A DNA stretch of 64,000 nt from Marinomonas arctica (GCF_003259225.1 NZ_QHJF01000027.1:1-64000); one strand, 5' to 3'; positions 25,408 to 33,607 are shown, counted from the first letter of the stretch. Program-made: numbers and translations. Notes: generated from the letters alone by a model not told the origin.

Positions 25408-26172
25408 TTATTGTTTCGAGCCTCTATCTTTGCGTTGTATGGTTTTCACTGAGTGAGTGATTTCCTCCAGTTTTTTTGACATTTCTTGCCATTTTTTGTC
25501 CTCATCCACGCGTTGCGTATTTTGACGATCGAAGAGTTCTGTCGCGAGCCTTGCGTTTTCTTCTTTTAGCAATGCTAGTTGATTGTCTTGTTTGGCTAAG
25601 TCTACTTCTTTTTGAGCGAGGTTGAGACGTAGCTCAGAGTTGTCTTTTTGTTCTTGCTGGATCTGGCTGGTCAACACCGCATTTTGCGCCATCACCTCTT
25701 GGTATCTTTGTTCGCTAAACCCCCATTTTTGCTTCAGGTTTTCGGCTTCTTCTGTTCTTTTTTGACATTCTATCGTCAATGTATCATGGGCGGTTTGCAG
25801 TTCGATTAGTGCTGACGATAAGGAAAGGTAGCCGCTTTGTGTTGCCTCTTGCTTACGTAGTTGGTGTTGCTCTATTTCTGTCGTTTTTTCATCCAACAAT
25901 TGCCCAAGTTGCTGAGTTACTTCTCGTGAAAAACGCTTAAAAACCGGTCCGAGAACATCGTTTAACTCTTTTAATTGGTGTTGTTGATATTCTTTGTATG
26001 TGTCTTCCCATTTCGCGATGGCATTCATTAGGGTGGTATTGGAGCAACGTCGACCATCTTGTTGCAAAAAATGCTCTGCCAAGCGTGGGATATTGGGGAA
26101 GCTATTTTGCTCTAATAACAGCCAGCAGGCTTGGTGGATTTCTTCTCTTGCTATGTTTGCTTTGCGAGCCAT
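25408..26172 (-). CDS. KfrA-like DNA-binding coiled-coil protein
   Basis: 254 residues from the ATG at 26172, preceded by TGGATGA; the ATG four codons upstream has no ribosome site. An N-terminal domain (ANIAREEIHQACWLLLEQ, then FPNIPRLAEHFLQQDGRRCS) resembles the KfrA/plasmid-replication-region DNA-binding domain, and residues 60-240 are an almost uninterrupted coiled coil. KfrA proteins are best known from plasmids, where they bind DNA and form filaments. No plasmid replication or partition gene adjoins, so this looks like a chromosomal member. Function here is unknown; the long coil suggests a DNA-organising or structural role. Confidence 0.72.
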   Translation of the reverse strand: MARKANIAREEIHQACWLLLEQNSFPNIPRLAEHFLQQDGRRCSNTTLMNAIAKWEDTYKEYQQHQLKELNDVLGPVFKRFSREVTQQLGQLLDEKTTEIEQHQLRKQEATQSGYLSLSSALIELQTAHDTLTIECQKRTEEAENLKQKWGFSEQRYQEVMAQNAVLTSQIQQEQKDNSELRLNLAQKEVDLAKQDNQLALLKEENARLATELFDRQNTQRVDEDKKWQEMSKKLEEITHSVKTIQRKDRGSKQ

Positions 26173-26315
26173 GATGTCATCCATTAAGTAATGAAAGCGA
26201 ATTAAATAAAATATGTATTTATATTATCAAATATATTTTATTTTTCATATGATGCAACCTTTGGAGCTTGATGGCCTATTACAACTCAGTGCTGGATGCT
26301 GGTTATTTTTGGCAA

Positions 26316-26337
26316 CAAAAAAGCCCCCGAAGGGGCT
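26316..26337 (-). terminator. Intrinsic terminator of sppA
   Basis: On the minus strand AGCCCC-TTCG-GGGGCT (plus arms 26322-26327 and 26332-26337) is followed by T6 and G. The tetraloop TTCG is a classic stable loop. The remaining gap up to 26172 is AT-rich with no further gene. Confidence 0.9.
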
Positions 26338-26356
26338 GAGTTATATGAATGACATA

Positions 26357-27379
26357 TTATTGAAGATTGGTACGGTTAAGAACTTTTGTCGCTACCTCCA
26401 CACCAAGCTCTTTCGCAAGCTCCTTCCAAGAGTCTTGCTTGGGCTCGTAGAAAAGAGGCTCTGCGTTGGGGAATCGCGTATTTAAGATGTCGTTGACACT
26501 CGCTAAGCCATCAATCAAGCCGATCTTTACGGCCTGCGAGCCAGTAAATACCATACCCGAGAAAACATCGTCGGTGATAACGAGCCTGTCTCCTCGACCT
26601 TCTTTTACGGCATCAATAAATTGCTGATGGGTTTCGTCTAGCACCGCCTGCCATTTGGTTTTCGCTTCTTCGGTCATTGGTGCGAACGGATCCAAAAAGG
26701 CTTTGTTGCGACCCGCTGTAAACGAACGTCGTTCTACGCCAATTTTTTCGAGCAAATTGCTGGCATCAAAACCAGATGAAATCACCCCAATTGAGCCAAC
26801 TAAACTGGCTTTATCCGCGTAGATCTCACTGGCAGCGGAAGCAATATAATAGCCTCCTGATGCCGCCATATCTTCAATCACCACGAACACTGGAATATCA
26901 GGATGACTTTGCTCTTTGGCACGAATGGCATCATAAATTATGCCAGAATGAACGGGGCTTCCCCCTGGGCTGTTCATTTCAATCACGACACCTTTTAGGC
27001 GGGAGTTTTGGTAAGCGGCATCCAACAAACCAACAAATTCAGAGGATTCAATCTCACTGTCAGCGCCGATCACACCCCGCATAGGAATCATGGCCACCAC
27101 ATCGCCTTCTAAGCTGACATCTTGGAAATTGGATTTTGCAAACCAGCCACCGATAACGGCTAAGAAAATCGCTAACGTTGTAAAGCGAAAGAATATCCTC
27201 CAGCGTCTAGCGCGTCGTTTTTCAATTAAATTGTCATTGAGCGTTTTTTCCAGTAACGCCCAAATCTCTTTATTTGGATCAAGTCGTTCTGAATCTTGCG
27301 CATCTTCCGTACGCGATTCCGCTGTCTCATGCTTTTTTTCAAGGGATTTCTGTTGATCTTCGTCTTCTGTCCAGCTCAT
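26357..27379 (-). CDS. sppA: Signal peptide peptidase SppA, single-domain type (S49)
   Basis: Membrane-bound serine protease degrading leftover signal peptides. 340 residues: an acidic cytoplasmic tail of about 55, one membrane span at 62-80 and the S49 domain. Ser174 in MAASGGYY is the nucleophile; Lys226 in GRNKAFLD is the general base, and the 52-residue spacing equals Ser147/Lys199 of Bacillus SppA. It is the short form, not the 600-residue double-domain E. coli SppA. It begins four bases after the HAD gene; HAD-sppA behind rluC is usual in pseudomonads, but rluC is not here. Confidence 0.92.
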   Translation of the reverse strand: MSWTEDEDQQKSLEKKHETAESRTEDAQDSERLDPNKEIWALLEKTLNDNLIEKRRARRWRIFFRFTTLAIFLAVIGGWFAKSNFQDVSLEGDVVAMIPMRGVIGADSEIESSEFVGLLDAAYQNSRLKGVVIEMNSPGGSPVHSGIIYDAIRAKEQSHPDIPVFVVIEDMAASGGYYIASAASEIYADKASLVGSIGVISSGFDASNLLEKIGVERRSFTAGRNKAFLDPFAPMTEEAKTKWQAVLDETHQQFIDAVKEGRGDRLVITDDVFSGMVFTGSQAVKIGLIDGLASVNDILNTRFPNAEPLFYEPKQDSWKELAKELGVEVATKVLNRTNLQ

Positions 27380-27383
27380 GGCG

Positions 27384-28028
27384 TTATAAACCTAAAATAG
27401 TCGTTAATTGATTGAAGTTATTAAGTAAACCGTATGGTTGAAGCGCTTCTAAACGAGCTTTACTGTGAGCTCCGTAGGTAACGCCAACACTCTTCATGCC
27501 TGCGTTAGTTGCCATGTTTAAATCGTATTCTGTGTCTCCCACCATGATAGCTTGATCTGGGGAAAGACTGAGTTCTGTCAATATTTGTTCAAGCATTAAT
27601 GGGTGAGGTTTAGACAAAGTTTCGTCTGCGCAGCGAGTTGAGCTGAAATAATGCCCCGTTTTCGTTGCCGTCATGACTCTATCCAGACCTCTTCGACTCT
27701 TTCCGGTCGCTACCGCCATTTTTATGTTCGCTGAGTGAAGTTTTTCTAATACGTCCATAACACCGTCGTAAGCCTTTGGAGGTGTTTGGTCCGCAGCCCT
27801 GTAGAGGTATTTATAGTGCTCGATAATGACATCACACTCATTTTTATTGAGTTCTGGCCAAATCACAGAAACGGCTTTATCGAGAGAAAGACCAATGATG
27901 TTTTTCACGTCGTCTGTTTGTCTGCCGGGTGCGTTGGCTAATTCCCCAGCCTGCAACATACTTAGGCAGATTTTATCAATAGAATCAAACAAGGTACCGT
28001 CCCAATCAAAAATTACCAACTTAACCAT
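27384..28028 (-). CDS. HAD-family hydrolase, phosphoglycolate-phosphatase-like
   Basis: 214 residues with HAD motif I FDWDGTLFDS (nucleophile Asp in DWD), motif II VATGKSRRGLDR, Lys in SKPHPLM and motif IV MVGDTEYDLNMA. It belongs to the Gph/PpaX-like group that is usually cotranscribed with sppA. The physiological substrate cannot be told from sequence. Confidence 0.88.
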   Translation of the reverse strand: MVKLVIFDWDGTLFDSIDKICLSMLQAGELANAPGRQTDDVKNIIGLSLDKAVSVIWPELNKNECDVIIEHYKYLYRAADQTPPKAYDGVMDVLEKLHSANIKMAVATGKSRRGLDRVMTATKTGHYFSSTRCADETLSKPHPLMLEQILTELSLSPDQAIMVGDTEYDLNMATNAGMKSVGVTYGAHSKARLEALQPYGLLNNFNQLTTILGL

Positions 28029-28095
28029 AGATACCTCTTAAGAATAGTCTAACGAAAGTGTACCATAACCGAAAATGACAAAATAAGGATTGGTA

Positions 28096-28521
28096 ATGAC
28101 GACTGGTTATACATTAGAGCAACTTTCCATTGAGCAAAGTGTTGAATATCGTAAAGTAGTGACCGAAGCAGACGTGCATGCTTTCGCAGAAGTGACAGGT
28201 GACACAAACCCCGTTCATTTAGACGCCGAATACGCTGCAAGCACATCATTTGGACAGCCTATTGCCCATGGCATGCTAACGGCTGGCTTTATCTCCGCGG
28301 CAATTGGCACACAACTACCTGGGCCTGGCTGCATTTATCTTGAACAATCGCTTAAATTTCGGGCGCCTGTCTTTATTGGTCAAGAGGTGGTCACTACTGT
28401 GACGGTCATAGACATCAACGAACGTCGTCGTCGCGCAACATTAAAAACGGTGTGTGAATGTGAAGGGAAAGTGGTAGTCACCGGAGAGGCTGTCATTATG
28501 CTGCCTGCAGCCTCGGTGTAG
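28096..28521 (+). CDS. MaoC-like (R)-specific enoyl-CoA hydratase, PhaJ type
   Basis: Hydrates enoyl-CoA to (R)-3-hydroxyacyl-CoA, linking beta-oxidation to polyhydroxyalkanoate or related pathways. 141 residues from ATG 28096 (AAGGA upstream; the TTG two codons earlier is part of the spacer). The hot-dog fold hydratase motif reads FAEVTGDTNPVHLDAEYA, with Asp36 and His41 five residues apart as in PhaJ. IAHGMLTAG follows as expected. No PHA synthase is in the window. Confidence 0.9.
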   Translation: MTTGYTLEQLSIEQSVEYRKVVTEADVHAFAEVTGDTNPVHLDAEYAASTSFGQPIAHGMLTAGFISAAIGTQLPGPGCIYLEQSLKFRAPVFIGQEVVTTVTVIDINERRRRATLKTVCECEGKVVVTGEAVIMLPAASV

Positions 28522-28533
28522 TGTTGAGAAGTA

Positions 28534-28605
28534 TTAATTATTCAAATAATGGTTAGGGAGCCACCCTTTTACTAACCCTTGTTTGAATATTAAGTGTTTT
28601 TGTAG
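28534..28605 (+). terminator. Long hairpin terminator after the PhaJ-like gene
   Basis: Three stacked arms pair: TTAAT/ATTAA, ATTCAAA/TTTGAAT and GGTTAG/CTAACC (28534-28556 with 28572-28593), with small internal loops and a 15-base apical loop; GTGTTTTTG follows. Confidence 0.65.
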
Positions 28606-28735
28606 CATTAAGTCATGATTCATTAATAAAACATCAGATAGTGAAAATATAAGTCATTTTATAAAAAACACTGGGATTTACAGAAAGGCAAGCCTATATT
28701 CTAGATGTAGAACAAAGTCAGGTTTAGGCGCTGCT

Positions 28736-29041
28736 ATGAAAATTCAATTACTCATGATCATTACTGTTGTCATATCGTCTATATTGATGATAACGCAACG
28801 CGCTAGTGCCCATGAGGGAAGCCAATTGCGCTGGCTTGAACCTACAGTAGAGCAAAAGTTTGCTGAAGTCGTTGTCCCAGATCAAGATAAAAGCTCAGAT
28901 AACTCGTATGTTACTCTGGGCTTTTTTTTAAAGAGAGCTCTGACATCGTCATCACTGACTTTTTCTTACTTTCATCGCCCAATTAAACCTCGCTTAAATG
29001 GCAGTACAAGTCCAAGAGCCCCACCGTTTTCATCGATATAA
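28736..29041 (+). CDS. Short exported protein or leader ORF, unknown function
   Basis: 101 codons. The start is a convincing signal peptide (KIQLLMIITVVISSILMI, cleavage near ASA-HEG), followed by about 45 ordinary residues. After codon 50 the frame runs through a strong intrinsic terminator (28892-28929), and the remainder (FFLKRALTSSSLTFSYF and a Pro-rich end) looks non-coding in character. Either the gene is genuine and the hairpin acts as an attenuator, or a shorter gene has been extended or frameshifted. No family recognised. Confidence 0.4.
   Translation: MKIQLLMIITVVISSILMITQRASAHEGSQLRWLEPTVEQKFAEVVVPDQDKSSDNSYVTLGFFLKRALTSSSLTFSYFHRPIKPRLNGSTSPRAPPFSSI
28892..28929 (+). terminator. 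Intrinsic terminator inside the 101-codon ORF
   Basis: AGCTCAGA-TAAC (28892-28903) pairs with GTTA-C-TCTGGGCT (28910-28922), one wobble and one bulge, loop TCGTAT, then T8. It lies 157 bases before the CBS protein gene and inside the reading frame at 28736, suggesting attenuation. Confidence 0.72.
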
Positions 29042-29085
29042 CTTACCCATTTTTATTTATTCATTTATTTCATTGGGATTTTATT

Positions 29086-29679
29086 ATGAAAACACTAACT
29101 TATGTATCTACAAAAGATGTTAACGATCTTACTTGGCCTGTAACCACTGCAAACACCAATCTCTACTCCCCTGCTTTGTCGGTTTTTACGGATTTTCAAA
29201 AAGCAGGCCCTCGAGTCATAGAATCCAGCACACGCGCAGATGAGCTCGTTTTGTTAATGCGAAAAGAGCATGTACGCATGAAGATAGTCGTTGATGCGAA
29301 GAATCACTTTATTGGAGTGATAAGCCTTGAAGACTTATCAGAAGATGTGTTCATTAAACAGGTTGCGAACGGTTATCAACGCTCAGAGCTCATGGTTGCC
29401 GACTTGATGAGAGCAAAGGAAACACTGCTTGCTTTGTCTTATACATCACTGCAAAAATCAGATATCGAATCTCTGCTTTTTAGCCAACGTAACAATAAAT
29501 TTCAGCACTTATTAGTGATTGATGAAGATACAAAAACCATACGCGGCTTAATTTCATCAAATGACGTTGCTCGTCAACTTAGATTGGATATTGATGTCGC
29601 TTTCTCAAGCTTTCAGCATATTTATCAAAGTGCGATTCTTGGCCAAAAAGAGCACGGCAAGAAGTTAAAAGTAGCTTAA
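29086..29679 (+). CDS. CBS-domain protein
   Basis: 197 residues, soluble. A pair of CBS motifs is visible: about residues 45-100 (STRADELVLLMRKEHVRMKIVVDAKNHFIGVISLEDL, here abbreviated by its ends STRADEL and GVISLEDL) and 105-165 ending IRGLISSNDVARQL. No catalytic domain is attached. Stand-alone CBS pairs usually bind adenine nucleotides and act as sensors. It sits between a leader with an internal terminator and tusA, near hemN and fnr, so an energy- or redox-sensing role is possible but inferred only from position. Confidence 0.8.
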   Translation: MKTLTYVSTKDVNDLTWPVTTANTNLYSPALSVFTDFQKAGPRVIESSTRADELVLLMRKEHVRMKIVVDAKNHFIGVISLEDLSEDVFIKQVANGYQRSELMVADLMRAKETLLALSYTSLQKSDIESLLFSQRNNKFQHLLVIDEDTKTIRGLISSNDVARQLRLDIDVAFSSFQHIYQSAILGQKEHGKKLKVA

Positions 29680-29695
29680 TTTTAGTGCTTAATAG

Positions 29696-29740
29696 AATCC
29701 CCCACGCTGTTGAGTCCAGTCTGGGGGATTTTTATTTTTC
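29696..29740 (+). terminator. Intrinsic terminator after the CBS gene
   Basis: AATCCCCCA (29696-29704) pairs with TGGGGGATT (29722-29730) around a 17-base loop, followed by TTTATTTTTC. It overlaps the end of the convergent tusA gene. Confidence 0.8.
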
Positions 29741-29965
29741 TTTTTTTTCTATCCAATAGGTATAAATATCCCCTTGCTGGTTTTGTTCGATAAGCTTATG
29801 ACCAAGAAACTGACAAAACTTTGGAATGTCTCTTGTTGTCGATGAATCTGTCGCAATCACCTTTAAAACTTGTTTGGCGGTCAATTTACGCATTTCTACA
29901 TGCAAAAGCATGACCGGTTCTGGGCAAAGTAAACCAGTAGCATCAAGAAGTGCTTGGTGTTCCAT
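29732..29965 (-). CDS. tusA: Sulfurtransferase TusA
   Basis: Small sulfur carrier that receives persulfide from IscS and passes it towards tRNA 2-thiouridine and other sulfur users. 77 residues; [16 protein letters not shown] with Cys14 as the persulfide carrier, and [16 protein letters not shown], both as in E. coli TusA. It ends convergently with the CBS gene and is preceded on its strand by the hydrolase gene 33 bases upstream. Confidence 0.92.
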   Translation of the reverse strand: MEHQALLDATGLLCPEPVMLLHVEMRKLTAKQVLKVIATDSSTTRDIPKFCQFLGHKLIEQNQQGDIYTYWIEKKEK

Positions 29966-29998
29966 AATATTCCTCTACGGTGTTAAAAAGCCTGAAAA

Positions 29999-30583
29999 TC
30001 AGATGTTTTTCACTAGCCATTGGTGAGTGATTTTTGCGATCTGCGTGACGGTATCGCTTACATTTCTATTGTATTTTTTTAATGTTTTAAAGTCATGGTC
30101 TGCGCCTTCAATCCACACAACGTCAACGTTCTCTGGTATGTCTTGTTGGCTTACCCAATCGTATCCCCCCAATTGATCTCTCGTCCCCTGAATAATAAGA
30201 CAAGGCACGTTAAGATCAGAAAGAAAGGACAGTCTGTTCTTTTCCGGCTTACCAGCAGGATAAAAAGGGAAACCAAAGCACACAATAGCTTTAACCATAG
30301 GAAGATGTGAAAGCTGTGTCGCAACTCGTCCTCCCATTGACTTTCCTGCTACAACGCAAGCTTCTTCATGCTCGATGTAATGACGGTATTCTGGAACCAG
30401 TGTCACAAAGCGTGGAGGTGGCCTTTTTTTTAGGGAATGCTCCTGCTCTTTCATATAGGAAAAAGTGACAGGAAGCACCGACTGCTTTCTTTGTTCAGAA
30501 ATAGCGGCCGAAAGCTGAATCAAAAAATCGTTATGGTGGCCTGCACCGGCACCATGAGCGAGATAAAATGAGGGTGAGCTCAT
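29999..30583 (-). CDS. Alpha/beta hydrolase (KANL3/Tex30-like)
   Basis: 194-residue cytoplasmic hydrolase. HGAGAGHHNDF near the N-terminus forms the oxyanion region, GKSMGGRVA holds the nucleophile Ser, IQGTRDQLGGYD the acid and EGADHDF the His. The short length and first motif match the YcjY/Tex30 type group of dienelactone-hydrolase-like proteins with unknown substrates. Probably cotranscribed with tusA. Confidence 0.82.
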   Translation of the reverse strand: MSSPSFYLAHGAGAGHHNDFLIQLSAAISEQRKQSVLPVTFSYMKEQEHSLKKRPPPRFVTLVPEYRHYIEHEEACVVAGKSMGGRVATQLSHLPMVKAIVCFGFPFYPAGKPEKNRLSFLSDLNVPCLIIQGTRDQLGGYDWVSQQDIPENVDVVWIEGADHDFKTLKKYNRNVSDTVTQIAKITHQWLVKNI

Positions 30584-30758
30584 AGAAAAAACCTTTGCAT
30601 AGCAACTGCGCTGATCAAGAGCGGGTTATTAAAGCAAATTTATCAGGGAGTGAGAACATAGTGAGTGCGTTATTGCACAATATGGCCGTCGTTATACCTA
30701 ATTGGCAGCACTGGCTTAGCACTGAATGGCTTATTTTTTTGCAACACAGTGGTAAATC

Positions 30759-30772
30759 TTGATCTAGGTCAG
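30759..30772 (+). promoter_or_regulatory. Probable FNR box before hemN
   Basis: TTGATCTAGGTCAG matches the FNR/Anr dyad TTGAT-N4-ATCAA with one perfect half and three of five in the other. Its centre lies about 32 bases before a TAAACT -10 (30795-30800), which places it near -41 of the expected start, the usual activator position. fnr itself is the gene after hemN. Confidence 0.65.
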
Positions 30773-30800
30773 AAAGAGCCTAGGGACTAAAGAGTAAACT

Positions 30801-30821
30801 CCTATTAGAAATTTTAATAGG
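30801..30821 (+). promoter_or_regulatory. Leader hairpin covering the hemN ribosome site
   Basis: CCTATTA (30801-30807) and TAATAGG (30815-30821) are exact complements around GAAATTT. The right arm contains AGG of the ribosome site TAGGAAC, 8 bases before the hemN ATG, so the folded leader could hide it. Confidence 0.5.
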
Positions 30822-30829
30822 AACACATC

Positions 30830-32200
30830 ATGATTTGGGATTCTGAACTTATTGGTAAGTATGATTTATCAGGGCCTCGCTATACCTCTTACCCAACTGC
30901 GCCACAATTTGATGCCAATATAAGCAAGATTGCGCTAATCGATAAGATGCTAACATCGTCTGAAGCACCACTCAGTCTGTATTTTCATATTCCGTTTTGC
31001 GCCCACCTTTGCTACTACTGTGCTTGTAATAAAATTGTTACTAAACAATATGATAAAGGCGCTGAATACGTTGAGCTGCTGGGTGAAGAAATGAGGTTAC
31101 GTAGTTTAATGCTAGACCATACCCGAACCGTCACGCAGCTGCATTTTGGTGGCGGAACGCCAACGTTTCTCACTGAAGCGTTAATTAAAATATTGTTTAA
31201 TAGCATTAAACAGCATTTCACTCTTATTAATGACGGAACACAAGACTACAGCATTGAAATTGATCCGAGAGAAATCAGTCATTCTAAGCTGAAGCTTTTA
31301 ACTCAAATGGGGATCAATCGAATCAGCATTGGCGTTCAGGATTTTGATGGTAAAGTTCAGAAAGCAATACACAGAATCCAACCCTTAAAGATGGTAACGA
31401 ACCTAGTAACTTACGCCCGTGAAATGGGTATAAAATCAATTAATTTTGATCTGATTTATGGTCTTCCCTATCAGTCTTTAGAAGGCTTTCGAGAAACGTT
31501 AGACAAAGTGGTCGCCTTGTCTCCAGAACGAATTTCTCTTTTTAATTATGCGCACCTACCAGAACGTTTTCCGGCTCAAAGACGTCTGTTAGACGAAAGC
31601 CTACCGACCTCCAATATGAAACTCGCTTTATTGAGAATGGGCATTGAGCGCTTAATGGACGCAGGCTATGAATACATTGGCATGGATCATTTTGCCAAGC
31701 CCGATGACACCTTAGCACAAGCTCAAAAACAAGGAGAGTTGCAGCGTAACTTCCAAGGTTATACAACACATGCTGGCACTGACTTAGTGGCGTTTGGGGT
31801 CTCCGCTATCAGTGATCTCAATGGCGTTTATATACAGAACCATACAGACCTAACTATGTATCGACATAGTATTGAAAAAGGTCAATTGGCGATCGCTAAA
31901 GGCTATATCAGCAATTTGGATGATCGAATTCGACATCAAGTAATAATGACACTAATTTCTCAATTTGAGCTGAACACCGACGAGATTGAAAGGAAATTTA
32001 GCATCCGCTTCTTTGATTATTTTGCTATAGAAGTGGACAATCTAACACCCATGATCGAAGATGGTATGTTAGAAATCCATGATGGTGGAATGCAGACCAC
32101 CATTAAAGTAACAGATCGCGGTAGATTACTCATTCGTTGCATTTGCATGGTTTTCGATAAGTATCTAAATGGCGCCATAAAATACTCAAAAGTTATATAG
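30830..32200 (+). CDS. hemN: Oxygen-independent coproporphyrinogen III oxidase
   Basis: Radical-SAM enzyme converting coproporphyrinogen III to protoporphyrinogen IX without oxygen. 456 residues (E. coli 457). FCAHLCYYCACNKIVTK carries Cys57, Cys61, Cys64 (the cluster ligands) and Cys66; HFGGGTPTFL and the NFDLIYGLPYQS region are typical. The true HemN length and the CxxxCxxCxC motif distinguish it from HemW. An FNR box and a hairpin over the ribosome site precede it; fnr follows after 21 bases, the classic anaerobic pairing. Confidence 0.95.
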   Translation: MIWDSELIGKYDLSGPRYTSYPTAPQFDANISKIALIDKMLTSSEAPLSLYFHIPFCAHLCYYCACNKIVTKQYDKGAEYVELLGEEMRLRSLMLDHTRTVTQLHFGGGTPTFLTEALIKILFNSIKQHFTLINDGTQDYSIEIDPREISHSKLKLLTQMGINRISIGVQDFDGKVQKAIHRIQPLKMVTNLVTYAREMGIKSINFDLIYGLPYQSLEGFRETLDKVVALSPERISLFNYAHLPERFPAQRRLLDESLPTSNMKLALLRMGIERLMDAGYEYIGMDHFAKPDDTLAQAQKQGELQRNFQGYTTHAGTDLVAFGVSAISDLNGVYIQNHTDLTMYRHSIEKGQLAIAKGYISNLDDRIRHQVIMTLISQFELNTDEIERKFSIRFFDYFAIEVDNLTPMIEDGMLEIHDGGMQTTIKVTDRGRLLIRCICMVFDKYLNGAIKYSKVI

Positions 32201-32221
32201 ATCGAGATCAGGGAGAATCAC

Positions 32222-32983
32222 ATGACCATGACACACACACAGTCACGATTTAATAGTACGCTTACCTCGCAATGTCAAAACTGTAGCTTAAGTGCGCTTT
32301 GTCTTCCCATTGCATTAGCGGATGAGGACATCAATCGACTGGATCAAATAATTGAACGCAAAAAGCCATTGAAAAAAGGGGATTTTTTGTTTCGTCAAGG
32401 CGAAGCATTTGATTCTGTTTACGCGGTTCGTTCCGGTACACTAAAAACCTTTAATATCACCTCCTATGGTGAAGAACAAATAACAGGCTTCTATTGCCCT
32501 AGCGAGCTAGTTGGTCTAAGCGGTATTGATTCCAATATTTATCCTGTATCTGCAAAGGCGTTAGAAACAACCACGGTGTGTGAAATCCCCTTTAGTCACC
32601 TTGAAGAGTTATCTTCCCAAATCCCCTCTTTAAAGCATCAGCTATTTAAGGTAATGAGTCGAAAAATTTCCGATGACCAGCAAATGATGGTTCTCTTAGG
32701 CAAAAAAAATGCGGATGAAAAAGTCGCCTCTTTTTTGCTGAACCTATCGACTCGATTCAAAAAGCGAGGTTATTCTGCGAGCGCCTTCCGCTTATCTATG
32801 TCCCGCGGCGAGATAGGCAATTATCTTGGTTTGGCGGTAGAAACGGTAAGTCGAGTCATTACTCGTTTTCAAAAAAGTGAATTAATTCATGTTGATGGCA
32901 AAGAAATTGAGATAATTGATTTCCCTGAGATACAAAAACTCGTTGGGGTTGCGAGTGATTGTGGTAAAATCGCCAACATTTGA
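32222..32983 (+). CDS. fnr: FNR/Anr oxygen-sensing transcriptional regulator
   Basis: Crp-family activator whose [4Fe-4S] cluster assembles only without oxygen, allowing dimerisation and binding to TTGAT-N4-ATCAA. 253 residues. Cluster ligands Cys18, Cys21, Cys27 (CQNCSLSALC) and Cys120 keep the exact spacing of E. coli Cys20, 23, 29, 122. The cyclic-nucleotide-like domain spans about 40-150; the recognition helix is in LAVETVSRVITRFQ, with the E-SR contact residues. AGGGAG precedes the ATG. Likely targets include the adjoining hemN. Confidence 0.95.
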   Translation: MTMTHTQSRFNSTLTSQCQNCSLSALCLPIALADEDINRLDQIIERKKPLKKGDFLFRQGEAFDSVYAVRSGTLKTFNITSYGEEQITGFYCPSELVGLSGIDSNIYPVSAKALETTTVCEIPFSHLEELSSQIPSLKHQLFKVMSRKISDDQQMMVLLGKKNADEKVASFLLNLSTRFKKRGYSASAFRLSMSRGEIGNYLGLAVETVSRVITRFQKSELIHVDGKEIEIIDFPEIQKLVGVASDCGKIANI

Positions 32984-33007
32984 TTGATATGATGAGGCGC
33001 TTGCAAC

Positions 33008-33550
33008 ATGCTCTATGACGATTTTTACGTGAAATCACTGATACAAACAGTTGAAGACTGGCCGAAACAAGGTATCAGCTTTCGAGACATCACTCCCATT
33101 TTCAGTGACCCTAAGGGCATGAGAATGGTGGTCGATGCTTATGTTCACCGTTACATCTCTACAGACATAACGCACATCGCTTGTATTGATGCGAGAGGAT
33201 TTTTAATTGCAGCCGTATTGGCATATGAGCTGCAAAAGCCTCTTATATTAGTGCGTAAAAAAGGCAAACTTCCGGGCAAAACCATTTCACAAAAGTACGC
33301 TTTGGAATATGGCGAAGCAGAATTAGAAATTCAAGAAGGTGCAGTGAATACAGGTGATAACGTGTTGTTATTTGATGATTTAATTGCAACTGGAGGCACC
33401 TTGTTCGCAGCAATTGAACTTTTAACAAAACAAGGAGCAAATATAAAAGAAGTCGCTGCTATTATTGATTTACCAGATCTTGGCGGTAGTCAAAAGCTTA
33501 GAGACAGTGATATCCCTGTTTTCAGCCTTTGTGCATTCAATGGTGATTGA
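33008..33550 (+). CDS. apt: Adenine phosphoribosyltransferase
   Basis: Salvages adenine to AMP with PRPP. 180 residues; the PRPP loop LLFDDLIATGGTL, the N-terminal FRDITPIF and KKGKLPGKTISQKYALEYG (18-19 residues of the flexible loop region) are characteristic. It follows fnr by 24 bases on the same strand and is closed by a symmetric terminator. Confidence 0.95.
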   Translation: MLYDDFYVKSLIQTVEDWPKQGISFRDITPIFSDPKGMRMVVDAYVHRYISTDITHIACIDARGFLIAAVLAYELQKPLILVRKKGKLPGKTISQKYALEYGEAELEIQEGAVNTGDNVLLFDDLIATGGTLFAAIELLTKQGANIKEVAAIIDLPDLGGSQKLRDSDIPVFSLCAFNGD

Positions 33551-33562
33551 TTCAAATCAGCA

Positions 33563-33595
33563 AATAAAAAGGTGGCATAAGCCACCTTTTATTTG
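33563..33595. terminator. Bidirectional terminator between apt and the YfaZ-like gene
   Basis: AGGTGGC-ATAA-GCCACCT (centre 33578-33579) is flanked by AAATAAAA on the left and TTTATTTG on the right, giving a T-rich tail in both directions for the two convergent genes. Confidence 0.9.
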
Positions 33596-33607
33596 CTCAA
33601 AATAAGA

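Noticed and set aside
26185-26356. A plus-strand open frame of about 90 codons beginning in the kfrA-like/sppA gap
   Set aside because: It crosses the sppA terminator and continues antisense within sppA; composition is not coding-like.
30610-30625. Second FNR-like site (TTGATCAG on the minus strand) before the hydrolase gene
   Set aside because: Only one half-site is recognisable; the other half does not match ATCAA.
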